64,000 bases of DNA from the NCBI RefSeq assembly GCF_001662075.1, contig NZ_LYPL01000012.1, positions 62,001 to 126,000 of the forward strand, in the 5' to 3' direction. Positions within the stretch are counted from its first letter, which is position 1, and every line of letters starts with the position of its first letter. A program made the position numbers and the translations under genes. Below, one piece after another: positions 17,759 to 26,145 of this stretch. The stretch is from Rhizobium bangladeshense (GTDB lineage: Bacteria > Pseudomonadota > Alphaproteobacteria > Rhizobiales > Rhizobiaceae). A model generated the notes under the pieces. It worked only from the letters and a program-made list of their open reading frames with translations. It did no database searches and was not told the DNA's origin.

Positions 17759-17825
17759 GGATCGTCTCTCCTTGGCGGAAATCTGGCAGTGCCGACTGAG
17801 CCGGCACAGGCGGCCAATGGCCTGA

Positions 17826-18659
17826 TTATTTGAACTTTTCGCGCATCGCATCGATGCCGGGGATGGTTTTGGTCAGATGCTGATGGGCGGGATCGAAGCG
17901 CTGGATCAGCCCGCGGCGATGTTTGCCGACCAGGATGGTGAAGATGTAGCCCCGGTGGCCGGGCGAGGTGACGGTCGGGTGATAACCGCGATCGACGAGG
18001 ACAGTGTCACCATTGCGGGTCATCAGGATCTTAACCGGACCGTCGTCGTCATAGGTGATCTGGCTGCCGAAGCCGGTCTCCGGCTGGAAACGGTAGTGAT
18101 AAAGTTCCTCGTGCAAGGTCTCGGCGTCGCCATCTTCCGTATCGTGCTTGTGGGGAGGATAGCCCGACCAGCAGCCCTCGCCGGCATAGAGCTCACTCAC
18201 CAGCAGATTGCCGCAGCGCCCGTTCTGCCGCTGGCCGAGCAGGTGGACGATCCGCCGCTGGCTGTGGGTATCGGGCGAGCCGACATTGACCGCATCGACC
18301 TCCTCGGGCGTGACGCGGAACGGGGTGTAGCGCCTGTCGCAGATGCCGCCGGCAATCGCGACTTCGGCTGGGCCGCCACGAGCCGATACCCGGACGTTGG
18401 CGTTGACGGGCGCGTAAACCGAGTCCGCATCGCCTTCCCAGATATCGGCTCGCCGGCCCACCGCCCCGAAGCTGACGTCATCCACCTCGATATCCACCTG
18501 CCCCGACAGCACGACGTAGAGGCTTTCGTGCAAGGGCAGCCGCCGCGTCTCCCGGCCATCCAACGGAAGCGCGAGGAGATCGAAGTAGATGAGATCGAGC
18601 GTCCTGGAGGAGGTATCCACAATGGGACGCTGTTCGGAGCGTGGAATGAATTCGGGCAT
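17826..18659 (-). CDS. IolB/KduI-family isomerase (5-deoxy-glucuronate isomerase-like)
   Basis: The 277-residue protein is a double-cupin of the IolB family, which isomerises 5-deoxy-glucuronate in inositol catabolism. The metal-binding segment SGYPPHKHDTEDGDAETLHEELYHYR matches IolB, with a later histidine in DRGYHPTVTSPGHRGYI. The start at 18659 overlaps the upstream ABC ATPase stop by one base. Other inositol genes are absent here and the context is a glycoside-uptake operon, so it probably isomerises a different uronate or deoxy-sugar acid; this is inferred. Confidence 0.85.
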   Translation of the reverse strand: MPEFIPRSEQRPIVDTSSRTLDLIYFDLLALPLDGRETRRLPLHESLYVVLSGQVDIEVDDVSFGAVGRRADIWEGDADSVYAPVNANVRVSARGGPAEVAIAGGICDRRYTPFRVTPEEVDAVNVGSPDTHSQRRIVHLLGQRQNGRCGNLLVSELYAGEGCWSGYPPHKHDTEDGDAETLHEELYHYRFQPETGFGSQITYDDDGPVKILMTRNGDTVLVDRGYHPTVTSPGHRGYIFTILVGKHRRGLIQRFDPAHQHLTKTIPGIDAMREKFK

Positions 18660-19720
18660 CAATTGAACTCCGGAACGATACGGTCGGCAAAGGGATTGAG
18701 CGACAGGGATTCGGCGTAGTGACAGGCGGCCGCGTGCCCATCGGCCGTCACGGCGCGCAGGGCCGGCACCTCCTGCCTGCAAAGCTCGGTTGCGTAGCGG
18801 CAGCGCGGATGAAATGCGCAGCCGGGAGGCGGATGAGCGGGGTCGGCGACCTCGCCCGCCAGCCGGATGCGCTTGCCGTGGCGGCGCAGTCTAGGATCGG
18901 CGATCGGCACGGCCGAAAGCAGCGCTTCGGTATAGGGATGGCGCGGGCGCGAAAAGATCTGCTCCGTCGGCGCCTTTTCGACGACGCGGCCGACATACAT
19001 GACGGCGATATGGTCCGAGATGTGCCGAACGACCGAGAGGTCGTGGGCGACGAAGAGATAGGTCAAGCCGAACTGTTCCTGCAGATCCTGCAACAGGTTA
19101 ATGGTCTGGGCCTGCACGCTGACATCGAGCGCCGAGACCGCCTCATCGGCGATGACAAGGCGCGGGTTGGACGCCAGCGCCCGGGCGATCCCGATGCGCT
19201 GGCGTTCGCCGCCCGAAAAGGCATGCGGGTAGCGGCGCATATATTCGGGCCGCAGACCGACACTCTGCATCAGCTCGGCGACCCGGTGCTCGAGTTCCCG
19301 GCCCTCGGCGATGCCGTTGACGCTCAATACCTCGCCGATAATGTCGATGACGGGAAGACGCGGATTGAGCGAGGATTGCGGATCCTGGAACACGATACGC
19401 AGGTCACGGTGGATTTCATCGAGGGCAGGTCCGGAGAGGGCCGCGAGATCGACCGTGCCGCCGCTGCGATTGCGATAGCGGATCTCGCCGCTGGTCGGCT
19501 GGTAGATGCGCAGCACGGTGCGGGCGAGCGTCGACTTGCCACAGCCGGATTCGCCGACAATGCCGAGCGTCTCGCCGTCATCGACGCGAAGCGAGACGCC
19601 ATCGACCGCCTTGACGTGGCCGACGACCCGTCGGAACGCGCCCTTGCGGATGGGGAAATGCATCCTGAGCTCGTTCAGTTCGAGCAGCGGGCTTGGCTGC
19701 GTCATGGGATCGGCCATCAT
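18659..19720 (-). CDS. ABC transporter ATP-binding protein, oligopeptide/OppF type
   Basis: The 353-residue ATPase powers the importer encoded upstream. Walker A is GESGCGKST near residue 57, the signature is FSGGERQRIGIARALA, and Walker B is LVIADEAVSALD. The C-terminal region carries the Opp-type cysteine motif GCAFHPRCRYATELC, usually linked to an iron-sulfur site in this subfamily. It overlaps the preceding ATPase gene by 4 bases. Peptide-type (Opp/Dpp) ABC systems are also used by rhizobia for plant oligosaccharides, which fits the glycosidases in this operon. Confidence 0.93.
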   Translation of the reverse strand: MMADPMTQPSPLLELNELRMHFPIRKGAFRRVVGHVKAVDGVSLRVDDGETLGIVGESGCGKSTLARTVLRIYQPTSGEIRYRNRSGGTVDLAALSGPALDEIHRDLRIVFQDPQSSLNPRLPVIDIIGEVLSVNGIAEGRELEHRVAELMQSVGLRPEYMRRYPHAFSGGERQRIGIARALASNPRLVIADEAVSALDVSVQAQTINLLQDLQEQFGLTYLFVAHDLSVVRHISDHIAVMYVGRVVEKAPTEQIFSRPRHPYTEALLSAVPIADPRLRRHGKRIRLAGEVADPAHPPPGCAFHPRCRYATELCRQEVPALRAVTADGHAAACHYAESLSLNPFADRIVPEFN

Positions 19721-20766
19721 TGTCTTCCCTCGTAAAGCAGGCAGCTGGCGACGTGCCCGTCACCGATGACGACGGACTCGGGGTCTTTCTGATCGCACAG
19801 CCCCGTCCTCGCCTGCCTGCATCGGGGATGAAAGCTGCAGCCTTCGGGCCGGTCGAAACGCGAGGGCACCATGCCCTCTATGGTCGCGAGCCGTTCGGTC
19901 GGCTGCCCGTGCATGCGCGGCACCGAGTGCAGCAGGGCCTTGGTGTAGGGATGAACGGGCGCATGGAAGATCGTGTCGACGTCACCCGCTTCCACCACTC
20001 GGCCGACATACATGACAACGACCTCGTCGGCGATTTCGGCCACCACGCCGAGATCATGAGTGACGAACAGTACCGAGAGCCCGAATTCGGCCTGCAGCGA
20101 GGCGAGGAGATCAAGGATATTGGCCTGGGTGGTCACATCGAGCGCCGTGGTCGGCTCGTCGGCGATCAGCAGTTTCGGACGGCAGGCGAGCGCCAGCGCT
20201 ATGCAGACGCGCTGGCGCATGCCGCCGGAAAACTGGAACGCATAGCTTTCCATCCGTTCGGCCGGCCGGGGAATGCCGACCAGAGCCAGCGTCTCGATCG
20301 CATGCTCGCGCGCTTCTTTCTTTCCCATTTTCAGATGCAGGCGGATCACCTCCATCATCTGGTTGCCGATCGTATGGACGGGTGAAAGAGCGGCCATCGG
20401 CTCCTGGCTGATCAGCCCGATCTGGGCACCGCGGATCGCCCGCATATCGCGGCCGCGCGGGTCGAGCGCCGCGAGATCGATCGCGGGGGCTGCCGGATCG
20501 GGTCGGTAGCGGATCGCGCCCGAGATGATCCGCCCGCCGCGCGGAACCTGGTTGAGGATCGAGCGGCCGGTGATACTCTTGCCCGACCCGGATTCGCCGA
20601 CGACGCAGACCGTCCTGCCGCGCGGGATCGAAAAGGAGACGCCGTCGACCGCCCGCACCGTGCCAGCGCCTCCGAAGAAGTGGGTCCTGAGCTCGTCGAC
20701 CTCGATCAGCGGGTCGCGATCCCCCTGCCGGCTGCCGGCCGTGGCGAAATTGGCGTCAGTATTCAT
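19717..20766 (-). CDS. ABC transporter ATP-binding protein, oligopeptide/OppD type
   Basis: The 349-residue ATPase is the partner of the OppF-type subunit. It has Walker A GESGSGKSI, signature FSGGMRQRVCIALALA, Walker B LLIADEPTTALD, and the C-terminal motif CSFHPRC. The start at 20766 (MNTDANF) overlaps the permease gene, whose stop is at 20756; an in-frame ATG at 20799 would deepen the overlap to 44 bases. Both ATPases being present means the importer is a heterodimeric Opp/Dpp type. Confidence 0.92.
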   Translation of the reverse strand: MNTDANFATAGSRQGDRDPLIEVDELRTHFFGGAGTVRAVDGVSFSIPRGRTVCVVGESGSGKSITGRSILNQVPRGGRIISGAIRYRPDPAAPAIDLAALDPRGRDMRAIRGAQIGLISQEPMAALSPVHTIGNQMMEVIRLHLKMGKKEAREHAIETLALVGIPRPAERMESYAFQFSGGMRQRVCIALALACRPKLLIADEPTTALDVTTQANILDLLASLQAEFGLSVLFVTHDLGVVAEIADEVVVMYVGRVVEAGDVDTIFHAPVHPYTKALLHSVPRMHGQPTERLATIEGMVPSRFDRPEGCSFHPRCRQARTGLCDQKDPESVVIGDGHVASCLLYEGRQ

Positions 20767-21889
20767 AGGGATCTGCAGCATCGCGTAATCCATCACCAAG
20801 GAAATTGAGGGCGAGCACGGTGACGATCACCGCCAGGCCCGGAAGAAACAGCCAGGGTGCGCTCGTGACCGCGAGAATGTTCTGCGCCTCCTGCAGCAGC
20901 ACGCCCCAGCTGACCACCGGCGGCCGCAGGCCGATGCCGAGGAAGGAAAGTGCGGTTTCGGCAAGGATCATCGTCGGGATGGCGAGTGTGACCGAGGCGA
21001 TGATGTGGCTCATGAAGGACGGGACCATGTGCCGCCAGATGATGCGCATCCTGGAGCAGCCATCGAGATGGGCGGCGATGACGAAATCCTCCGTTTTGAG
21101 CGACAGGAAACGGCCGCGCACCACACGTGCCAGGTCGGTCCAGCCGATCAGCGACAGGATGATCGTGATCCAGAGATAGACCAGGATCGGATCGGCGCTG
21201 ATGGGAACGGCAGCCGCAAGGCCCATCCACAGCGGGATGGTCGGGATCGAGTTGATGAGTTCGATCGAGCGCTGGATGACATCGTCGACCCAGCTGCCGT
21301 AAAGACCGGAAATGCCCCCGAGGATGATGCCGAGGACAAGGCTGATCGCCACGCCGATCAGTCCGACGGACATTGAAACGCGCGTGCCATGCACCGTTCG
21401 GCTGAAGACGTCGCGCCCCAACCGGTCGGCGCCGAACAGGTAGAAGGGTTTGCCCGCCTCGATCGGGCCGATCAGGTGACGATCGAAATCGAACAGTCCC
21501 CAGAACCGATAGGGCTCGCCTTTGACGAAGAAGCCGATGGGAATGAGGACGGCCGGATCGGGCACATAATTGCGGCTGAGCGCGATCGGATCGACCTTCA
21601 TCGAATAGCCGTTGACATAGAGCGGATGAAACTGGCCCGCCGCGTCGTAGCCGGCGACTTTGAGCCGCTGGGGCGGCGCATAAGTGTAGCGGGAATCGTA
21701 GGTCTGCGATGAAACCGGAGCGATAACCTCGGCAAAGAGGGCGACCAGGTAAATCAGCAGGATGACGACGCCGGCCCCAAGCGCCAGCCGGTGGCGGCGG
21801 AAGCGGCGCCAGATGAGTTTCCACTGGCCTGCGACCGCATCCGAATTGCGAACACGTTCAGGTATCAGTGCGATGGCTTGATCGGTCAT
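20756..21889 (-). CDS. ABC transporter permease, OppC/DppC type
   Basis: The 377-residue inner membrane permease has an N-terminal cytoplasmic region, a first membrane helix (LALGAGVVILLIYLVALFAEVI), a long periplasmic insert of roughly 100 residues and five further helices. The cytoplasmic coupling loop reads VIAAHLDGCSRMRIIWRHMVP. The long first periplasmic loop is larger than in classical OppC and is seen in permeases paired with large (about 600-residue) binding proteins. It lies 12 bases after the OppB-type gene in one operon. Confidence 0.92.
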   Translation of the reverse strand: MTDQAIALIPERVRNSDAVAGQWKLIWRRFRRHRLALGAGVVILLIYLVALFAEVIAPVSSQTYDSRYTYAPPQRLKVAGYDAAGQFHPLYVNGYSMKVDPIALSRNYVPDPAVLIPIGFFVKGEPYRFWGLFDFDRHLIGPIEAGKPFYLFGADRLGRDVFSRTVHGTRVSMSVGLIGVAISLVLGIILGGISGLYGSWVDDVIQRSIELINSIPTIPLWMGLAAAVPISADPILVYLWITIILSLIGWTDLARVVRGRFLSLKTEDFVIAAHLDGCSRMRIIWRHMVPSFMSHIIASVTLAIPTMILAETALSFLGIGLRPPVVSWGVLLQEAQNILAVTSAPWLFLPGLAVIVTVLALNFLGDGLRDAADPYEY

Positions 21890-21901
21890 TGGTATCGCTC
21901 C

Positions 21902-22888
21902 TCAGCCATTGCGAATGCGTGGATCGAGCCAGGCGAGCAGCAGGTCTGAGATCAGCGTACCGATCAGCGTCAGCATGCTCATCAGCAGGATGAAGGTGCC
22001 GGCCAGATACATGTCCTGGGCAAACAGGGCGTTGAGAAGTAGCGGTCCGGTGATCGGCAGGCTGAGGACGATGGAGACCACCACCGAACCCGAGACGAGG
22101 TGCGGCAGCACCCAGCCGACTGTGGAGACGAAGGGGTTGAGCGCCACCCGCACCGGATATTTCAGCAGCAGCCGGATTTCGCTCAGGCCCCGGGCACGCG
22201 CCATGTCGACATAGGGCTTGTTGAGCTCGTCGAGCAGGTTGGCGCGCATGATGCGGATCAGCGCCGCCGTCGCACCGGTGCCGAGCACGACGACCGGGAT
22301 CCACATATGCGAAATGAGATCGCCGAGCTTGGCCCAGCTCCAGGCAGCATTGATATAGAGGGGCGAAAACAGCCCGCCGACGCTTTGGCCGAAATACTGC
22401 GCCGAGACGAACATCAACACCAGCGCCAGCAGGAAATTCGGGATGGCAAGGCCGAGAAAGCCGAAGAAGGTGGCGAAGTAATCGCCGACCGAATATTGCC
22501 GCACGGCCGAATAGATGCCGATCGGAAAGGCCACCGCCCAGACGAAGAGCAGCGTGGTGACCGAGACCACCATGGTCAGACCCATGCGTGCCCAGATCAA
22601 TTCGCTGACCGGCTTGTTCCAATCGAGGGACTGGCCGAAATCGCCATGCAGGAGGATACCGCTGATCCATTTCCAATATTGGACCGTCCAGGGCTGATCG
22701 AGGCCATAGCGCTCGCGCAGGCCGGCGATGACGCCGGGATCGACGGTCTCGTTCTGCGAGGCAAGACGCGCGGTCATCGCGGTCAGGAAATCGCCCGGCG
22801 GCAGCTGGATGATGATGAAGGTCACGACGGAGATCGCGAACATCATCGGGATCATGTAAAGCAGACGTCTGATGATGAAGCCGGCCAT
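21902..22888 (-). CDS. ABC transporter permease, OppB/DppB type
   Basis: The 328-residue permease starts with the OppB-type first helix FIIRRLLYMIPMMFAISVVTFIIIQLPPGDF and has six predicted membrane segments. The coupling-loop motif is DMARARGLSEIRLLLKYPVR. I chose the ATG at 22888, which has GGAG 7 bases upstream; a TTG two codons earlier is possible. It follows the binding-protein gene after a 104-base gap that carries a strong hairpin. Confidence 0.93.
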   Translation of the reverse strand: MAGFIIRRLLYMIPMMFAISVVTFIIIQLPPGDFLTAMTARLASQNETVDPGVIAGLRERYGLDQPWTVQYWKWISGILLHGDFGQSLDWNKPVSELIWARMGLTMVVSVTTLLFVWAVAFPIGIYSAVRQYSVGDYFATFFGFLGLAIPNFLLALVLMFVSAQYFGQSVGGLFSPLYINAAWSWAKLGDLISHMWIPVVVLGTGATAALIRIMRANLLDELNKPYVDMARARGLSEIRLLLKYPVRVALNPFVSTVGWVLPHLVSGSVVVSIVLSLPITGPLLLNALFAQDMYLAGTFILLMSMLTLIGTLISDLLLAWLDPRIRNG

Positions 22889-22948
22889 ATTCAAGCTCCT
22901 TCAACCGGCGATCGCCGCTCGGTCTGGGTGATGGGGCGGGGCTGCTGC

Positions 22949-22975
22949 CGGAATGGCGCCACGGACGCCATTCCG
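22949..22975 (-). other. Intergenic hairpin after the binding-protein gene
   Basis: A perfect 10-bp stem (CGGAATGGCG / CGCCATTCCG) closes a 7-base loop, 18 bases after the stop of the binding-protein gene and before the permease start. No T-run follows. In ABC operons such hairpins often protect the binding-protein mRNA or attenuate transcription into the permease genes. Confidence 0.6.
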
Positions 22976-22992
22976 CCGATCGGATGTCTTTT

Positions 22993-24918
22993 TTATTGCT
23001 GGTAGTAGAAGGTCTCAGGCTTTGCCGGTCCCGGCGTCATGTAGAAGGACGTGCTGGGAATGACCTCCGGAACGTTATGCATATTGGTCTTGACGATGCC
23101 GACGCGATCCGGCTCGAGATTGGTGCCGATGACGTAGAACTCGTCCCGGGTGATCACCAGCAGCTCTTTCATCGCTTCAAGCTGCTTTTCGAGCGTCGGC
23201 GCTTCTTGCACCTGCCGGTAGAAATCCATCTGTTTCTTGGCGGCTGGGCTCGGTTCCTCAGCGTTCGGATCCTTGGGATTCTGGTAGTAGAGGCCCCAAG
23301 CGGTGGCGAAGCTCGATTCATATTCGTGCGGGAAATACCATTTGGGATCGAGCAGGCCGAGGAAGTCATAACCCCCGCCGCCGACCCATCCCAGGCCGTC
23401 ATTGTCGTTGTTCTGCAGGCGGGAGAAGATCAGCGAGCGTTCTGCCGGGCGCGGTTGCATGTCGATGCCGACAGCCCGCCAGTAGCGCTGGATCAGTTCG
23501 AGGGCGTCGACCTGGATCGGGCTTCCGGTCAGCGCATCGATCGCGAAGGTGATGCGCTTGCCGTCCTGACCGAGGCGATAGCCTTCGCCATCTTTCTTGG
23601 TCAGGCCGGCCTTGTCGAGATATTGATTGGCGAGGTCGACGTTATATTCCAGATATTGCGTCGCCATCTTCTCGTCGTAGAGCGCCGTGCCTTCGCGGGG
23701 TGCTGCCTGATAAGGCTTGGCCTGCCCGGCATAGATGAGCTGATTGAGCTCCTCGCGATTGATGGCGTAGCTGAGGCCGATGCGGAAATCCTTGTTGGAG
23801 AAGACAGCGCGCAAGGCCGGGTTCTTATGGGTTTGGTTGAGCGTAATCAGCAGGGCGTTCGACCATGCCGGCCGGGCGATGAATAGGCCGTAGCCGCCCT
23901 TCTGCTGGTTCTGCACAATCACCGTGCGGGCGTCCGTCGTCTCGATGAAGCGGTTCTGCATATCGATTTCGCCGCTGATCGCCTTCAGGATGATCGCCTG
24001 CGTATCCTGCATCACGTCGATGGTGATGCGGTCGAAGTAGGGCAGCTGGTTTCCTGATGTATCCACCTTGGCATAATAAGGGTTGCGCTCGGCGACGACC
24101 TGGGTCGTGCCATTATAGGGCGCAGTCAGCACCCAGGCATCGAGGGTCGGACGGCCGAGATCGCGCCAGCGGCCGGGGAATCCGATCTTGTTGTTGAAGA
24201 GCTGGACCCAGTCGGTCGCGCCGGCCGCCTTCACCAGGGCGTCGATGCCATCGGGATTGAAATCCTTGTGGAACTGTTTGAGGTAATGCGCCGGTGCCGC
24301 CGCCAGGATATCGGAGCCGCGCACTGTCGCCATATTCATCAGGAACAGGCCGTTCGGTGCTGTAAATTTGAAGACGATCTTGTCGTCGGCGAGCTTTTCG
24401 ACCTTGACCGGCTCTCCGCCGGCCGTCAGCCAGTCCGGTGCTGCCGGCGTGATCTTGGTGTTGCGCAGCACGTTCTCGTTCCACCAGACCAGATCGTCGG
24501 CCGTGAAGGGCTCGCCATCGGACCAGCGTGTTCCTTCGCGCAGGGTGAAGGTATATTCGGTGGCGTTCGCATTGACCTCGACGCTCTTGGCGATGTCGGG
24601 GATCACCTCGGTCCATTCCGGATTCCAGCGGACCAGCCTAGTATAGCCGATCGAACGCTCGATCTCGCTGTCGCCGCCGCCGAAGGTGGCCGTGCGCCAG
24701 GTGCCGCCATAGGTGCCGACCGATTCAAGCGGCGTCAGCACCAGCGGCTCCTTGGGCAGCCGTTTTTCCACCGGCGGCAGCTTGCCGGCATCGACGAGCG
24801 CCTTGAGTTCCGGCGCCTCCTGAAAGCCGAGCGCGGTGCCGGCCCAGCCGGCACCGATGAGGATGGCCGCGGCAACGGTCGAAACGACCTGCCGTCGTAG
24901 AATTCTGGCGTGCTGCAT
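22993..24918 (-). CDS. ABC transporter substrate-binding protein, family 5 (large, oligosaccharide-type)
   Basis: The 641-residue periplasmic receptor belongs to the SBP_bac_5 family. It has a signal peptide (RRQVVSTVAAAILIGAGWAGTALG) and the family segment YTFTLREGTRWSDGEPFTADDLVWWNENVL near residue 140. At about 640 residues it exceeds classical OppA/DppA (about 540) and fits the subgroup found with plant-oligosaccharide importers. The ATG at 24918 is preceded by AGGAGA. It opens the ten-gene operon and is divergent from the LacI regulator, with operator-like repeats 28 and 61 bases upstream of its start. The ligand is probably a fucosylated or xylosylated oligosaccharide, inferred from the GH29 and GH39 enzymes. 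Confidence 0.92.
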   Translation of the reverse strand: MQHARILRRQVVSTVAAAILIGAGWAGTALGFQEAPELKALVDAGKLPPVEKRLPKEPLVLTPLESVGTYGGTWRTATFGGGDSEIERSIGYTRLVRWNPEWTEVIPDIAKSVEVNANATEYTFTLREGTRWSDGEPFTADDLVWWNENVLRNTKITPAAPDWLTAGGEPVKVEKLADDKIVFKFTAPNGLFLMNMATVRGSDILAAAPAHYLKQFHKDFNPDGIDALVKAAGATDWVQLFNNKIGFPGRWRDLGRPTLDAWVLTAPYNGTTQVVAERNPYYAKVDTSGNQLPYFDRITIDVMQDTQAIILKAISGEIDMQNRFIETTDARTVIVQNQQKGGYGLFIARPAWSNALLITLNQTHKNPALRAVFSNKDFRIGLSYAINREELNQLIYAGQAKPYQAAPREGTALYDEKMATQYLEYNVDLANQYLDKAGLTKKDGEGYRLGQDGKRITFAIDALTGSPIQVDALELIQRYWRAVGIDMQPRPAERSLIFSRLQNNDNDGLGWVGGGGYDFLGLLDPKWYFPHEYESSFATAWGLYYQNPKDPNAEEPSPAAKKQMDFYRQVQEAPTLEKQLEAMKELLVITRDEFYVIGTNLEPDRVGIVKTNMHNVPEVIPSTSFYMTPGPAKPETFYYQQ

Positions 24919-24945
24919 TCTCTCCTCCCGATAATGTCGTCCTAG

Positions 24946-24960
24946 GTTATCGTTAACGTA
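24946..24960 (+). promoter_or_regulatory. LacI-family operator-like repeat, copy 1
   Basis: The sequence GTTATCGTTAACGTA is the first of three copies of GTTATCGTTANCGTA between the binding-protein gene and the LacI regulator. It contains the TTAACG core seen in many LacI-family sites and lies just upstream of the binding-protein ribosome binding site. Confidence 0.65.
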
Positions 24961-24976
24961 TTCTCCCCATTTCCCA

Positions 24977-25005
24977 ACGTTATCGTTACCGTAATTCTTT
25001 GTCAA
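24977..25005 (-). promoter_or_regulatory. Candidate sigma-70 promoter of the oligosaccharide operon, overlapping operator copy 2
   Basis: On the minus strand a perfect -35 TTGACA (25005-25000) is followed by a 17-base spacer and a weak -10 TAACGT (24982-24977). The -10 and most of the spacer coincide with operator copy 2, so a bound repressor would block the promoter. The -10 match is poor (3 of 6), so the promoter is tentative. Confidence 0.45.
24979..24993 (+). promoter_or_regulatory. LacI-family operator-like repeat, copy 2
   Basis: The sequence GTTATCGTTACCGTA is 33 bp from copy 1, close to three helical turns, so dimers on both would lie on one DNA face. It overlaps the candidate promoter of the minus-strand operon. 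Confidence 0.65.
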
Positions 25006-25066
25006 AGAGATTCTCGGTGACACATGACAGGTCGAGGCAGCCTTGGCTTTTCAGGAAATTATGTTA

Positions 25067-25081
25067 GTTATCGTTATCGTA
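25067..25081 (+). promoter_or_regulatory. LacI-family operator-like repeat, copy 3
   Basis: The sequence GTTATCGTTATCGTA is 88 bp from copy 2 and ends 29 bases before the TTG that I take as the regulator start. Its position supports autoregulation, and looping with copies 1 and 2. If translation began at the ATG at 25024, this site would lie inside the coding sequence. Confidence 0.6.
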
Positions 25082-25110
25082 AATTTCCCGCCCTTCTCAG
25101 AGACAACCCA

Positions 25111-26118
25111 TTGAGCCGTCCCAAAGACCTGGAATCCAAGATAACCATCGCTGATGTTGCCCGTGCCGCCGGCGTGTCGCCGATGACGGTGTCGCGCGTG
25201 CTGAACGACCAGGGCGGAGCGAGTGCCGAGACCACGCAGCGCATTCTTTCGGCCGCGAACGAACTCAATTACCGCCCCAATCCTTTTGCGCGCGGATTGC
25301 GGTCCGACCGGTCGAAGACCATCGGCCTTCTCGTTCCCGACATCACCAATCCGTTTTTTCCCGAGGTCATCCGGGGCGCCGAGGATGCGGCGAGTGCGGC
25401 CGGCTACAATCTGCTTTTGTCCAATGTCGTCGAAAACAGCAAACGGGAAGAGGAACTCATCGAGGCGCTCCTCAGGCATCGGGTCGACGGGATCATCGTC
25501 TGCAGCGCGCGTCTTCCCGACGCTGCCCTGCACAAGGCGCTCGCCCACCACCGCGCCGTTGTGCTCATCAACCGCGAGGCTCCCCCCGAAGTCGCCGGAA
25601 CGATCGTCACGGACTACGAGACTGGAGCCTCGCGGGCCATCGACCACCTGGTCGAACGCGGCCGCCACAAAATCGCGATCATTGCCGGGCCGCGCAGCTC
25701 CTTCGGCGGCAAGAGCCGTCTCGTTGGCTTCCGCAAGACGCTGGCAGCCCATGGGCTGAAGGCGCACGGCATCGTCTACTGTGATCCCACGGCTGCCGGC
25801 GGGCAGACGGCGGCGGCGCAATTACTAGCGGAGGCACCCGGGATCGATGCCCTCATCTGCTACAACGATCTCAATGCGATCGGCGCCATGAAGGCCTGCC
25901 GGGCGGCCGGCATTTCGATCCCCGAGCAGATCGCCCTGGTCGGTTTCGACGACATTCCGGCAGCCGAGCTGTTGTCTCCGGCGCTCACGACGCTGCGCGT
26001 GCAGAAGCGGGAAATGGGCGAGGAAGCCGTGCGCCTGCTTCTCAGCCGCATCGCCACCAAAAATCGTCAGCACGGCATCGTCATCGTGCCCGAACTCATC
26101 GTCCGCGAAACGACATGA
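25111..26118 (+). CDS. LacI-family transcriptional regulator of the fucosidase/oligosaccharide genes
   Basis: The protein has an N-terminal LacI helix-turn-helix (TIADVARAAGVSPMTVSRVLN) and a periplasmic-binding-protein-like effector domain starting at KTIGLLVPDITNPFFPEVI. The TTG at 25111 gives a normal 12-residue lead before the helix-turn-helix and keeps operator copy 3 outside the gene (335 residues). An ATG at 25024 would add 29 atypical residues. It is divergent from the importer operon and 27 bases upstream of the fucosidase gene, so it likely represses both until a sugar ligand binds. The regulator call is firm; start and ligand are uncertain. Confidence 0.85.
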   Translation: MSRPKDLESKITIADVARAAGVSPMTVSRVLNDQGGASAETTQRILSAANELNYRPNPFARGLRSDRSKTIGLLVPDITNPFFPEVIRGAEDAASAAGYNLLLSNVVENSKREEELIEALLRHRVDGIIVCSARLPDAALHKALAHHRAVVLINREAPPEVAGTIVTDYETGASRAIDHLVERGRHKIAIIAGPRSSFGGKSRLVGFRKTLAAHGLKAHGIVYCDPTAAGGQTAAAQLLAEAPGIDALICYNDLNAIGAMKACRAAGISIPEQIALVGFDDIPAAELLSPALTTLRVQKREMGEEAVRLLLSRIATKNRQHGIVIVPELIVRETT

Positions 26119-26145
26119 TCCGACGATCAACAGGAGGAATATCCC

